Origin: Capnocytophaga sp.
GTDB lineage: Bacteria > Bacteroidota > Bacteroidia > Flavobacteriales > Flavobacteriaceae
Direction: 5' to 3'
Assembly (NCBI RefSeq): GCF_030532915.1
Contig: NZ_JAUNKD010000004.1
Span: 50,200-114,199, forward strand
Length of the DNA stretch: 64,000 bases
In this document: one piece after another, positions 8,575 to 17,861 of the stretch
How the letters are laid out: each line of letters begins with the position of its first letter
Numbering within the stretch: position 1 is the first letter of the stretch
Notes under the pieces: generated by a model
What the model was told of the DNA's origin: nothing
The model's input: only the letters and a program-made list of their open reading frames with translations
Database searches by the model: none
Made by a program: the position numbers and the translations under genes

Positions 8575-8582
8575 CAAATGTA
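8575..8582 (-). promoter_or_regulatory. Promoter -7 element for xth
   Basis: Reading the minus strand, TACATTTG matches TAnnTTTG and lies 29 nt before the xth start codon. No good TTTG partner is seen at the expected distance. Confidence 0.45.
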
Positions 8583-8603
8583 GCGATATTTTAATGATAA
8601 ACT

Positions 8604-8835
8604 GCTGTTTTCAGTAAAATTATTGTACGCGAATGGTTTTTCCGTGCAGGGAAACTTTCTTTTTTTGCAGTAAAATTACGTTTCCTTGCACGAAAATCTT
8701 CTTTCATTGCAAGGAAATTATTTTTCTTTGCTGGAAAATTTTCTTTTATAGCAGGAAAAGTATTCTTTTATTTCACAAAAAATTTCTTTTCTTGTAAGAA
8801 AATCATTTTTTTATGCTATCGGAAAAGATAAACCG
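8604..8835. repeat. Second array of 21-bp A/T-tract repeats (about 11 units)
   Basis: From 8646 the sequence can be cut into 21-nt units that begin GCAGG, GCAGT, GCACG, GCAAGG, GCTGG, GCAGG and carry AAAATT followed by TTTCTTT; one unit (8772-8793) is 22 nt. Two weaker units precede it (8604-8645) and one follows (8815-8835). A typical unit is GCAGGAAAATTATTTTTCTT plus one T. The layout and the period are those of the array at 5038-5352, 3.3 kb away, which shows that this is a family and not a chance low-complexity tract. It fills the gap between xth and pdxJ, both read on the minus strand. Confidence 0.72.
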
Positions 8836-8849
8836 ACACATAACAAACA

Positions 8850-8883
8850 AAATCCTGCCGGTTATTTAAAACCAACAGGATTT
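8850..8883 (-). terminator. Hairpin downstream of pdxJ
   Basis: 8850-8857 pairs perfectly with 8876-8883, and an inner GGTT/AACC pair (8860-8863 with 8870-8873) extends it. On the minus strand the stem ends in a T-run. It lies 70 nt beyond the pdxJ stop. Confidence 0.55.
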
Positions 8884-8953
8884 CAAGATTAAATTACAGT
8901 AAATTTACAACTATTTTTTGCTTGTTTTTTTGTTTTTACGGCAGTAAAATTAT

Positions 8954-9667
8954 TTATTTCAGTTTATTTAGATACAGATTCACCACGTTTTCAAGCCCCA
9001 AATACAGAGATTCGCTAATAAGCGCGTGCCCGATGGAAACCTCCAACAGGTTGGGAATGTTTTCCTTGAAGAATTTGATATTATCGAGGCTTAAATCGTG
9101 TCCGGCATTGAGCCCCAGCCCTACTTTTTGCGCTTCCAAGGCGGCTTTCACATAGGGTTCGATACCTTTTTGGTTGCCTTTTTCATATTCGGTTGCGTAA
9201 CTTTCGGTGTACAGCTCTACGCGGTCGGTTCCTGTCTCGGCGGCGGCGTTTACCATCGCTTCAACGGGATCAACAAAGAGTGATGTACGGATTCCGTTTC
9301 GTTTAAATTCGGAAATAACCTCGGTTAAGAAGTTTTTGTGCTTGCGGGTATCCCATCCGGCATTGGAAGTGATGGCATCATCGGCATCAGGCACGAGTGT
9401 TACCTGTGTGGGCTTCACTTTCAGCACCAAGTCCATAAATTTCGGGATGGGATTGCCTTCAATGTTGTATTCGGTTACCACAACATTCAGTAAATCAAAG
9501 GCATCTTGATAGCGAATGTGGCGCTCATCGGGTCGCGGGTGGATTGTTATCCCTTCGGCTCCAAATTTTTGTACATCGGTGGCAACTTTCAGCAGGTTGG
9601 GCACGTTTCCGCCGCGTGAATTTCGCAGAGTTGCGATTTTATTGATATTTACGCTTAATTTTGTCAT
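8954..9667 (-). CDS. pdxJ: Pyridoxine 5'-phosphate synthase
   Basis: A 237-residue TIM-barrel enzyme that condenses 1-deoxyxylulose-5-phosphate with 3-amino-2-oxopropyl phosphate to pyridoxine phosphate, the last ring-forming step of the DXP-dependent vitamin B6 route. Family motifs are visible: LSVNINKIATLRNSRGG at the start, AEGITIHPRPDERHIRYQD, and GLGLNAGHDLSL near residue 190. I chose the ATG at 9667 because it begins the conserved MTKLSVN and lies 20 nt from a consensus promoter; the longer frame runs back through that promoter. It is transcribed away from the alpha-2-macroglobulin gene. Confidence 0.96.
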   Translation of the reverse strand: MTKLSVNINKIATLRNSRGGNVPNLLKVATDVQKFGAEGITIHPRPDERHIRYQDAFDLLNVVVTEYNIEGNPIPKFMDLVLKVKPTQVTLVPDADDAITSNAGWDTRKHKNFLTEVISEFKRNGIRTSLFVDPVEAMVNAAAETGTDRVELYTESYATEYEKGNQKGIEPYVKAALEAQKVGLGLNAGHDLSLDNIKFFKENIPNLLEVSIGHALISESLYLGLENVVNLYLNKLK

Positions 9668-9687
9668 TTTTAAATCTGAATTTTGCA

Positions 9688-9718
9688 CAAAGGTACATCT
9701 TTTCCGGTGAAAATCAAA
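9688..9718 (-). promoter_or_regulatory. Consensus promoter of pdxJ
   Basis: On the minus strand TTTG (9715-9718), exactly 19 nt, TACCTTTG (9688-9695): a full match to the Bacteroidota housekeeping promoter. It decides the start codon at 9667. Confidence 0.8.
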
Positions 9719-9775
9719 TGCCCGAAACGAAAAAATATTTTCCGGCAATTGTTATCTTTATCATTTTCTTTTTCA

Positions 9776-9783
9776 TACCTTTG
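9776..9783 (+). promoter_or_regulatory. Promoter -7 element of the alpha-2-macroglobulin gene
   Basis: TACCTTTG, a full match to TAnnTTTG, ends 27 nt before the chosen ATG at 9811. A TTG at 9749-9751 is somewhat farther upstream than usual. Divergent from the pdxJ promoter, 57 nt away. Confidence 0.55.
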
Positions 9784-9810
9784 CCCAAAGAAATAAATAT
9801 TCAAGTACTT

Positions 9811-12800
9811 ATGAGAAATTCGCTACTTATTTTACTAATTCTGTTGGCATTTGGTTCATGCCGAAAGGAAACGACGGTTTTTAACAGTAATCCGTTGTTG
9901 TACAAAGATTATATTTCCGGATTTACCGGTGGAACCGTTTCTGCCGAAACGAGTTTTAAAATTGCTTTCAACAAAGCGCTTTCACCCGACAAAATATCGA
10001 AAATCAACAACTTAGATTTGTTTGAAATCGCCCCGAAAGTTAAAGGGAAAGTGGTAAGTTCCAATCCGTATGAAGTGGAATTCATTCCGGAAAAACGTTT
10101 GGAACAAAATACTCAATACAAAGTTTCTTTTCATTTAAAGAAATTATTTGAGGTTTCTGACGGATTGGAAACGTTTCGTTTTTCAGTAAAAACCCTGCAA
10201 CAAGGTTATAAAATTAAGGAAGGAGATTTGCAATCTTACAATGAAAATCTGTATTTTTTAAATGCCGAATTGCTTGCCAATGATAAAATTTCGTATGAAA
10301 CAGCCAAAAAACTGATTTCAGCGCAATTAGGAAACAAAAAAGTAGCGGTAAAATTCCTTTCGCAAGGTAGTAGCAATCGTTTTTCGATTGTTTTTGACAG
10401 TCTTCCACGTGCCGAAAAGCCACAAAATCTGGAAATTAAATGGCAAAGTGGCGCCCCCGAAAGCACAACACCTTTTTCATTTGTCATCCCTGAAAGAGGC
10501 GTTTTCAAGGCGCTTGGTGTAAAAACGGAAAACACTTCAAATCAATCGTTTCGTATCAATTTCTCGGAACCGCTTGAAAAAAATCAGAATTTTAACGGTT
10601 TGGTAACGCTTTCACAAACAAGTAACGAACTGAAATACAGCGTTAATGGAAACGTACTGAATGTTTTTCGTGAAACTTCTGAGGAAGGTGAGTTTCAAGT
10701 AACCGTTTATGAAGGAATTCGAAGCCTTTACGGAAAACGCATCAGTGAAGCGAAATCGTTCTCAGTCAATTTCTTACAGCAAAAACCTGAAATCAGGCTT
10801 GTAAAAAACGGAACGATTTTGCCAAGCTCACAAAACCTTAAAATTCATTTCCAAACCATTAATTTGCGTGCCGTAAATGCCACGGTTTATCGCATTTATG
10901 AGAATAATATTCTGCAATTTTTGCAAGAGAACAATTTAGGCACAGGGCATTCTCTGCATCGGGTTGGGAAACCTATCGCCAAAAAAGTAATTCAACTTTC
11001 AGAAAGCACGTTATCTCCTCTGAAAGAATGGAATACGTATTCACTTGATTTATCATCAGTTATATCACCCGAACCTGGGGCTATTTACCGCGTGGAGTTT
11101 TCAATGAAGAAAAACTATTCGCTTTATGCCTGTGGTTCTGAAAATGAGCCGCTTGACCTTTCATTTGAAGAAGAACCGCTTGAAAAAGAACTTGATGAAG
11201 ATGATTATTACTATTACTGGGGTGGCAGCAACAATCCTTGTGATGAAGAATATTACGGCGCACACAAAAACGTGGCAACCAATGTGTTAGGGAGTGATTT
11301 AGGCGTAATTGTCAAAAAAGGACAGAACAATCATTATACGGTTATCGTAAACAATATTTTAGACACCGAACCTGTTAGTGGAGCTACGGTTGAAGTGTTT
11401 GATTATCAGCAACAAAAAATACAGGAAGGCAAAACAGACGGCAACGGAATTGCTAAATTTGAGATTTCGCACCGTGCTTTTTTTGCGAAGGTAAGAAAAG
11501 ACAACAGCACCACATACGTGAAAATGGACGACGGAGTGCCGCAATCGCTCAGTAATTACGACGTGGATGGGCTTCGTTTGCAAAAAGGCTTGAACGGACA
11601 TATTTACGCCGAGCGAGGCGTATGGCGACCTGGCGACAGCATTTACGTGGGCTTCGTGCTGAATGATTTTGCTCAAAAAACGCCTGAAAACTTGCCTATA
11701 AAACTCAAATTTACAGACCCTTACGGAAAAGTAATGGCAGAACGTGTACAAAGCAGTAACCCAACACATCATTACGTTTTCGGATTAAAAACCTCGCCCG
11801 AAGCTCCCACCGGAAATTGGAATGTGAGCATTTCGGCAGGTGCGGCTAAATTCAGCAAGCAAATCAAGGTCGAAACCATAAAGCCCAACCGATTAAAAAT
11901 TGAAAACAGCCTAAGCGGAAAATTAATTTCGGCACAGGGTGAAAACGCTCGTTTACAAGTACTTTGGTTACACGGTTCGCCAGCCGGAAACACGAAAGTG
12001 AACGTAAAAGCCAAATTCTACCCGATGGAAACGGCGTTTAAAGGCTACGAGAAATATTTATTCAACAACAAAGCCTATCAATTTGAAAATCAAGAAATTT
12101 CTGTCTATGAAGGACAAACTGACAGCCAAGGAAATACCAATTTCTATTTCAAAGCCGAAGAATTACAAGCTCCCGGAATGTTACGGGTAAATTTCCTGAC
12201 ACAAGCCGATGAAAGCGGAGGTGATTTCAGCACCGATGTTACAACTGCATCATTCTCACCTTATGATAGTTACGTAGGTTTACGATTGCCCGAAACCAAC
12301 AAATATGATTATTATGACACCGAAAAAAATCACACTTTCCAAACGGTGGTGCTTTCCGAAAAAGGCAAACCGCTGAGTGGGAAAAATATTCAAGTTTCGG
12401 TTTACAAAGTAGGCTGGAATTGGTGGTGGGATGCTTCCAATCAAAATATTTCAACATACAGCAGTTCAAGCAGTAACGCGTTGTACACCACTAAAAACAT
12501 CGAAACTGACCAAAGCGGAAAAGCCAAATTTGACATCAAAATTCCTGATGGCGATTGGGGCAGATATTTCATTTTGCTTTCCGAAGAAGATAGCGGACAC
12601 AAATGCGGAACCACCGTGTATTTCGACTGGGGAGATTGGTCGGGAAAATCGCGAAACGCCTCAGGAGATGAAGCCGTTATGCTCGCCATCGGAAGTAACA
12701 AAAAAGAATACAATGTGGGCGAAAAAGCCAAAATTTCATTCCCTTCGGATAAGGGCGGACGTGCATTAATCTCTGTTGAAAACGGAAGTGACGTTATAGA

Positions 12801-15267
12801 AACTCACTGGGTAACAGCTGATTCCGGAGAAACAACTTATGAAATTCCGATTACTGAAAGAATGACACCAAACGTTTATTTTTACGTTACGTTGTTGCAA
12901 CCGCACGCCCATTCGGCTAACGATGCTCCCATTCGTTTGTATGGCGTTTTGCCGATTTCGGTAGTGGATAAACAAACCCGTTTGGAGCCTGTTATTCAAA
13001 TGGCAGAAACATTACGTCCCGAACAAAAAACGACTATCAAAATCAGTGAAAAGAACGGAAAAACAATGACTTACTCGCTTGCTATTGTGGAAGACGGTTT
13101 GCTGAATTTAACCCGATTCAAAACCCCGAACCCTTGGAGCAAGTTTTTCTCAAAAACGGCTCTGGGCGTAAAAACTTGGGACGTGTACAACGACATTATC
13201 GGAGCTTACGGAGGCACGGTAAATCAAGCTTTTAGCATTGGTGGTGATGAAGATTTGGGCGGAGCTGACGCACAAAAAGCCAACCGATTCAAGCCGTTTG
13301 TAATTGTTAAAGGTCCGTTTGAATTGAAAAAAGGGAACACGAATGCTCACACGGTACAAATCCCGAATTATATGGGCTCGGCACGGGTTATGGTCATCGC
13401 TTCCGATGTGGCTAAAAATGCCTTTGGAAGTGCCGAGAAGAAAGACATTCCGGTTATTAGTCCATTGTCATTGCTTGGTTCGTTGCCTCGAAAAGCGGTT
13501 CCGGGTGAGAAAATCACCTTGCCGGTTACGGTTTTTGCAATGGAAAAAAATATCCGAAATGCCACCGTTTCCGTAGAAACAAATGCTCATTTTAAAGTAG
13601 TTGGTAATAAATCACAATCGTTACAATTCAGCGGAACGGGCGAAAAAATGGCGTATTTTGAACTGGAAACCACCCAACAAACAGGCATCGGAAAGGTAAA
13701 AATCACGGCAACTTCGGGCAATGAAAAAGCAACTTACGAAGTGGAAATGGATATTTACAACCCGAATCCGGTAACGTATTTTGTTCAAAATGCGGTTCTT
13801 GCGGCAGGAGAAAGTCAAAGTCTAAACACTTCCGTTTTTGGTGAAAAAGCCAAAACCGTGTTGGAAATTTCGAGTTTCCCGGGTGTGAATTTACACCAAC
13901 GGTTGAATTATTTGATTTCGTATCCGCACGGTTGTGGCGAACAGATTACATCGGGGGCGTTTCCGCAATTGTTTTTGGGTGATTTTGTAAAACTTACTTC
14001 TGAAAAAAGCGAAGAAGTACGCCGAAATGTAACCGCTGCCATCAGCAAATTACACGAAAATCAGCTTCCTAACGGTGGATTTGCCTATTGGAAAGGAAAT
14101 CGATATGCCGATGATTGGGCAACGTCATACATCGGTCATTTCTTTATTTCAGCAGAGAAAAAAGGCTACGTTCTTCCGTCGGGAAGCAAGCAAAATTGGC
14201 TGAATTATCAAAATAACGAAGCCCGTCAATGGCGTTTTGAACCCCAATCTCGCAATGATTTTGCTCAGGCATATCGCTTGTACACGTTGGCTTTGGCAGG
14301 CGAACCCAATATGGGAGCTATGAACCGATTACGGGAGACCGGCGAAATTTCGTCCGATGCAAAACGTTTACTGGCAGCTTCTTACGCCGTTGCGGGACAG
14401 AAACAAACCGCCATCAATCTGTTTCAATCAACCACGTTGGACGGCAGCAACCACGGTTATTATTACGGTTCGGAAGTTCGTAACAAAGCGATGGCGCTGG
14501 AAACGGCTCTGCTCGTTGGGAAGAAAGAAGATGCAGCTCGTTGGGCGTTGGAAATTGCCGACAAACTCTCGTCTTCCGATTGGATGAGTACGCAAACCAC
14601 TGCCTACGCACTTTACGCAATGGCTAAATACGTGGAAATCAATAAAAGTGGTGCTTCATTTTCAGTATCGTATTCCTTTGCGGGGAAAACCGAAACCGTT
14701 ACATCAAGTGAACCAATGGCTTCCGTTGCATTACCAACCCAAGGAGATAAACAGCCCGTACAGCTGAAAAACACCTCAAAACAAACACTTTACGTGCGAC
14801 TTATTTCAAGTGGCGTATTGCCCGTTGGGGAAGAATTAACAATGCAAAACGGATTGGCACTTGTCACCACCTATCGCGATAAAAACGGTAACGTGCTTGA
14901 TGAGCGTATGTTACGTCAAAGCACGGAACTGACCCTTTCTATTGAAGTTAAAAACCTGACCAATGAATCGGTTGAAAATGTGGCTCTTACGCAAATTATT
15001 CCGTCGGGGTGGGAAATTATCAACACACGCTTTACGGATTATGTTGATACTGAGCAAGATGCGCATATTGATTACGCTGATTTTAGGGATGACCGCGCTA
15101 ATTTCTATTTATCACTGCGAGGCAATCAAACAAAAGTTATCCGATTGAAAATCAACGCTTCGTATGCAGGTCGTTACTATCTTCCGGGTACTTTTGCCGA
15201 AGCGATGTACAACCCACGCTACAATACCCGAACCCAAGGAAAATGGGTGGAAGTTATCCGAAATTAA
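9811..15267 (+). CDS. Alpha-2-macroglobulin family lipoprotein with intact thioester
   Basis: A very long (1818 residues) bacterial alpha-2-macroglobulin, predicted to be a lipid-anchored periplasmic protease trap. The start at 9811 gives a lipoprotein signal (MRNSLLILLILLAFGSC, lipid on C17); the frame runs back to 9661 but that extension overlaps both promoters. The order is: Ig-like domains in the first ~400 residues, MG-type domains with the GxxYRPGD-like ERGVWRPGDSIYVGF near 610, the bait and ANATO-like middle, and the thioester motif PHGCGEQ with C1375 and Q1378, followed by the alpha/alpha toroid (AYRLYTLALAGEPNMGAMNR). An acidic/Tyr-rich insert (DEDDYYYYWGGSNN) sits near residue 470. 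The usual partner, penicillin-binding protein PBP1C, is not next to it. Followed by a terminator. Confidence 0.95.
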   Translation: MRNSLLILLILLAFGSCRKETTVFNSNPLLYKDYISGFTGGTVSAETSFKIAFNKALSPDKISKINNLDLFEIAPKVKGKVVSSNPYEVEFIPEKRLEQNTQYKVSFHLKKLFEVSDGLETFRFSVKTLQQGYKIKEGDLQSYNENLYFLNAELLANDKISYETAKKLISAQLGNKKVAVKFLSQGSSNRFSIVFDSLPRAEKPQNLEIKWQSGAPESTTPFSFVIPERGVFKALGVKTENTSNQSFRINFSEPLEKNQNFNGLVTLSQTSNELKYSVNGNVLNVFRETSEEGEFQVTVYEGIRSLYGKRISEAKSFSVNFLQQKPEIRLVKNGTILPSSQNLKIHFQTINLRAVNATVYRIYENNILQFLQENNLGTGHSLHRVGKPIAKKVIQLSESTLSPLKEWNTYSLDLSSVISPEPGAIYRVEFSMKKNYSLYACGSENEPLDLSFEEEPLEKELDEDDYYYYWGGSNNPCDEEYYGAHKNVATNVLGSDLGVIVKKGQNNHYTVIVNNILDTEPVSGATVEVFDYQQQKIQEGKTDGNGIAKFEISHRAFFAKVRKDNSTTYVKMDDGVPQSLSNYDVDGLRLQKGLNGHIYAERGVWRPGDSIYVGFVLNDFAQKTPENLPIKLKFTDPYGKVMAERVQSSNPTHHYVFGLKTSPEAPTGNWNVSISAGAAKFSKQIKVETIKPNRLKIENSLSGKLISAQGENARLQVLWLHGSPAGNTKVNVKAKFYPMETAFKGYEKYLFNNKAYQFENQEISVYEGQTDSQGNTNFYFKAEELQAPGMLRVNFLTQADESGGDFSTDVTTASFSPYDSYVGLRLPETNKYDYYDTEKNHTFQTVVLSEKGKPLSGKNIQVSVYKVGWNWWWDASNQNISTYSSSSSNALYTTKNIETDQSGKAKFDIKIPDGDWGRYFILLSEEDSGHKCGTTVYFDWGDWSGKSRNASGDEAVMLAIGSNKKEYNVGEKAKISFPSDKGGRALISVENGSDVIETHWVTADSGETTYEIPITERMTPNVYFYVTLLQPHAHSANDAPIRLYGVLPISVVDKQTRLEPVIQMAETLRPEQKTTIKISEKNGKTMTYSLAIVEDGLLNLTRFKTPNPWSKFFSKTALGVKTWDVYNDIIGAYGGTVNQAFSIGGDEDLGGADAQKANRFKPFVIVKGPFELKKGNTNAHTVQIPNYMGSARVMVIASDVAKNAFGSAEKKDIPVISPLSLLGSLPRKAVPGEKITLPVTVFAMEKNIRNATVSVETNAHFKVVGNKSQSLQFSGTGEKMAYFELETTQQTGIGKVKITATSGNEKATYEVEMDIYNPNPVTYFVQNAVLAAGESQSLNTSVFGEKAKTVLEISSFPGVNLHQRLNYLISYPHGCGEQITSGAFPQLFLGDFVKLTSEKSEEVRRNVTAAISKLHENQLPNGGFAYWKGNRYADDWATSYIGHFFISAEKKGYVLPSGSKQNWLNYQNNEARQWRFEPQSRNDFAQAYRLYTLALAGEPNMGAMNRLRETGEISSDAKRLLAASYAVAGQKQTAINLFQSTTLDGSNHGYYYGSEVRNKAMALETALLVGKKEDAARWALEIADKLSSSDWMSTQTTAYALYAMAKYVEINKSGASFSVSYSFAGKTETVTSSEPMASVALPTQGDKQPVQLKNTSKQTLYVRLISSGVLPVGEELTMQNGLALVTTYRDKNGNVLDERMLRQSTELTLSIEVKNLTNESVENVALTQIIPSGWEIINTRFTDYVDTEQDAHIDYADFRDDRANFYLSLRGNQTKVIRLKINASYAGRYYLPGTFAEAMYNPRYNTRTQGKWVEVIRN

Positions 15268-15292
15268 TCTCTTTTGGATTTTAATAATTACA

Positions 15293-15327
15293 AAAAAACT
15301 GTCGGCTTGGTAAGTTGGCAGTTTTTT
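15293..15327 (+). terminator. Terminator after the alpha-2-macroglobulin gene
   Basis: 15293-15303 pairs with 15317-15327 (11 bp with one G-U), ending in a run of six T. It is 25 nt after the stop codon. Confidence 0.8.
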
Positions 15328-15398
15328 GTTTTTCAATATGTTACATCTTTTTCATCAAAATAATTACAATTGTATTTTTATAAATGAAATATATTTTT

Positions 15399-15406
15399 TA
15401 GATTTG
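15399..15406 (+). promoter_or_regulatory. Promoter -7 element of the TonB receptor
   Basis: TAGATTTG matches TAnnTTTG and lies 34 nt before the start codon at 15441. No clear TTTG is found 19 nt upstream. Confidence 0.4.
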
Positions 15407-15440
15407 CCGAAAAATTATTTTCATAACACATAAATAATAA

Positions 15441-17747
15441 ATGATGCTAAAAAAATATGTATTTACGTTTTTACTGCTCACTTGTGCAAAAATATGGTCG
15501 CAAGAAGCTGTTTTAAAAGGAGTTATCACATCGGAAGGACAACCGCTTGAAGCCGTTTCACTCGTTCTGGAAAACTCGGAGCATAAAAAATGGGTAACTT
15601 CCGATCGCAACGGAAGTTTTGAACTTCGCATTCCAAGCGGAAATTACACACTAAAAATCAACTCATTAGGTTATCTTTCCGTTACCGAAAAAATCGTTTT
15701 GAAAGCCAATGAAACGCTCAAAAAGGATTTCAGCTTAAAACCCGACGTTTTGGGCATTGACGAGGTGGTAATCACAGCCACTAAAACCGCCTTGAACCGC
15801 AAGGAAGCTCCTGTTTTAGTGAGTGTTACGGGACAGAAAGATTTGGTAAACGTGAAAGCCACCACGCTGATGGAAGGTTTGGTTTTCCAACCCGGATTAC
15901 GAACCGAAGTAAACTGTCAAAATTGCGGATTTTCACAAGTGAGAATCAACGGTTTAAGCGGTGCATATTCCCAAATTTTGATTGACAGCCGTCCTATTTT
16001 CGGGTCGTTTAACGGCGTGTACGGACTGGAACAAATTCCGGCAAGTATGATTGACCGCATTGAGGTGATTCGCGGTGGCGGTTCGGCACTTTTCGGAGCA
16101 AATGCCATAGGCGGAACGATTAACGTAATCACAAAGAATCCTACTGAAAATGAGGCTCAAGCAGGCATTTCAATGGCGCTTATCGGCGGAAAATCAGAAG
16201 ATGTGGTGGCTTCGTTTAACGGCTCAATCGTAAGCGAGAATTTTGCCCGCGGCATTTCTTTTTACGGAATAAACCGCAACCGCGAAGCGTACGACGCCAA
16301 TGGCGATGACCTTTCGGAACTTCCCAGACTGCGAAATCTCAACGTCGGAGCCAAGTTTTTCAACGATTTTACTTCCCGTAAGAAAATGACTGGCGAACTT
16401 AATATCGGCAATGAAAACCGACGCGGAGGCAATAAATTTGATGAGCCCGAACATTTGGCTGACATCGCCGAATCAATCCGAACCAATATGGTGGGCGGAA
16501 ATCTGACGTACGATTATCTTTCGCCATCGTACAATCACAAATTTTCGGTTTTTGCTAGCGGACAACGAACCAAAGCCGACAATTACTACGGAGCTTTCGA
16601 CACTGAGAACCAAACCTATGACGTTGAAGCACTTAACTACGGAATTACGCGCGAAAATGTTTGGGTGATTGGCGGGCAACACACCGCACAACTTTACGTA
16701 GGAGAAGGTTCCGTACAATTGACATCGGGTGCGGAATACAAAGCTGACAAAATCTCGGAAAATCGCCGCAATCCCGATATTCTTTCCGTAAATCAAAATC
16801 AAAATGTCTTCGGATTGTTTACCCAAGCCGACTGGAAAATCCTTCCAAATTTCAAAATTTTGGCAGGCTTACGTTTGGATAATACGTCTTCTAATTTGTT
16901 ACAAAAATCAATCACGACCATCAATCCCAGAGCCAGCGTTTTGTATAATATTACTAATGAGGTAATTACGCGAGCTTCGTACGCACGTGGATTTAGAGCT
17001 CCGTTGTTTTATTCCGAAGATGCTCATAACGAATTGATTACGGGAGAAGTACGCCGTGTACAATTGGCTTCCAATCTGAAAAAAGAAACTTCGGACAGCT
17101 TCACGGCTTCATTGGAATACAACCATTCACACGACGGACATCAGTTGGTGGCGATGTTGGAAGGTTTTTACACCGCACTGCACAATCCGTTTGTATATGT
17201 TTCTGTTGGGAAAGAAAACGAACTGGATATCAAGGAGAAACAAAACGGTGATAAGGCAACCGTGAAAGGCGTTAATTTGGAACTCAAATACAGCCCCAAC
17301 CCTAAAATTGCCTTGCAGTTGGGAGCAACTTTTCAGCGTTCAAAATACGAAAAACCGCAAGTGGTTGCCGAAACCGAAACCGGCGAAGTGCTTGCCAGCG
17401 ACAATATGTTGCGTTCGCCTTCGGCTTACGGGAATTTCACGGTCACCTACAAACCCCTTGACCCTTGGGCAATTAACCTCACAACGGTTTTTACTGGCTC
17501 GATGGAAACCCTACACGAAGGCAGAAACGAACTGGTTACCACACCCAATATGTTTGACTTTGGTTTGAACTCTTCGTACTATTTTAAATGGGGGAATTTC
17601 TTCACGATGGAAGCCAGTATCGGGGTAAAAAACTTGTTTAACGATTACCAAAAAGATTTTGATACAGGCATTGACCGCGACTCGAATTATATTTATGGTC
17701 CCTCACTGCCCCGAACGTTCTTTGCCGGTTTGAAGATAAAGTTGTAA
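15441..17747 (+). CDS. TonB-dependent outer-membrane receptor with CarboxypepD_reg domain
   Basis: A 768-residue outer-membrane transporter driven by TonB. Residues 1-20 are a signal peptide ending IWSQ; residues 22-105 are a CarboxypepD_reg-like beta-sandwich (GVITSEGQPLEAVSLVLEN); the plug domain starts at IDEVVITATKTALNRKEAPV (~110) and carries RIEVIRGGGSALFGANAIGG; the 22-strand barrel ends with an aromatic-type terminus (FFAGLKIKL). The plug has NCQNCGFSQVRINGL, a CxxC seen in a subgroup of Bacteroidota receptors. There is no SusD partner, so glycan uptake by the Sus mechanism is unlikely; siderophore, haem or metal uptake is more plausible but the ligand cannot be read from sequence. 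The start could be either of two consecutive ATG codons. Confidence 0.94.
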   Translation: MMLKKYVFTFLLLTCAKIWSQEAVLKGVITSEGQPLEAVSLVLENSEHKKWVTSDRNGSFELRIPSGNYTLKINSLGYLSVTEKIVLKANETLKKDFSLKPDVLGIDEVVITATKTALNRKEAPVLVSVTGQKDLVNVKATTLMEGLVFQPGLRTEVNCQNCGFSQVRINGLSGAYSQILIDSRPIFGSFNGVYGLEQIPASMIDRIEVIRGGGSALFGANAIGGTINVITKNPTENEAQAGISMALIGGKSEDVVASFNGSIVSENFARGISFYGINRNREAYDANGDDLSELPRLRNLNVGAKFFNDFTSRKKMTGELNIGNENRRGGNKFDEPEHLADIAESIRTNMVGGNLTYDYLSPSYNHKFSVFASGQRTKADNYYGAFDTENQTYDVEALNYGITRENVWVIGGQHTAQLYVGEGSVQLTSGAEYKADKISENRRNPDILSVNQNQNVFGLFTQADWKILPNFKILAGLRLDNTSSNLLQKSITTINPRASVLYNITNEVITRASYARGFRAPLFYSEDAHNELITGEVRRVQLASNLKKETSDSFTASLEYNHSHDGHQLVAMLEGFYTALHNPFVYVSVGKENELDIKEKQNGDKATVKGVNLELKYSPNPKIALQLGATFQRSKYEKPQVVAETETGEVLASDNMLRSPSAYGNFTVTYKPLDPWAINLTTVFTGSMETLHEGRNELVTTPNMFDFGLNSSYYFKWGNFFTMEASIGVKNLFNDYQKDFDTGIDRDSNYIYGPSLPRTFFAGLKIKL

Positions 17748-17805
17748 AAACTTGCCTGTGTTTTGAAAGGCAAACGTAAAAAAGTTGTGTATTAAGCTAT
17801 ATTTT

Positions 17806-17839
17806 GAATGTGTCGTAAAAATGAATTTACGGCACATTC
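17806..17839. terminator. Bidirectional terminator between the TonB receptor and the sugar transporter
   Basis: 14-bp stem (17806-17819 with 17826-17839, one G-U), 6-nt loop, T-run on the right. It separates two convergent genes. Confidence 0.85.
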
Positions 17840-17861
17840 TTTTTATTATGAATAAAAAACA

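Noticed and set aside
9668..9748. Longer N-terminus of pdxJ
   Set aside because: It would begin upstream of the consensus pdxJ promoter, so it could not be translated from that transcript.
9661..9810. Longer N-terminus of the alpha-2-macroglobulin
   Set aside because: The extension covers the pdxJ and A2M promoters and would place the lipoprotein signal at an internal position.
15268..15440. Cobalamin riboswitch before the TonB receptor
   Set aside because: Only 172 nt, partly taken by a terminator, and I see no B12-box-like sequence.
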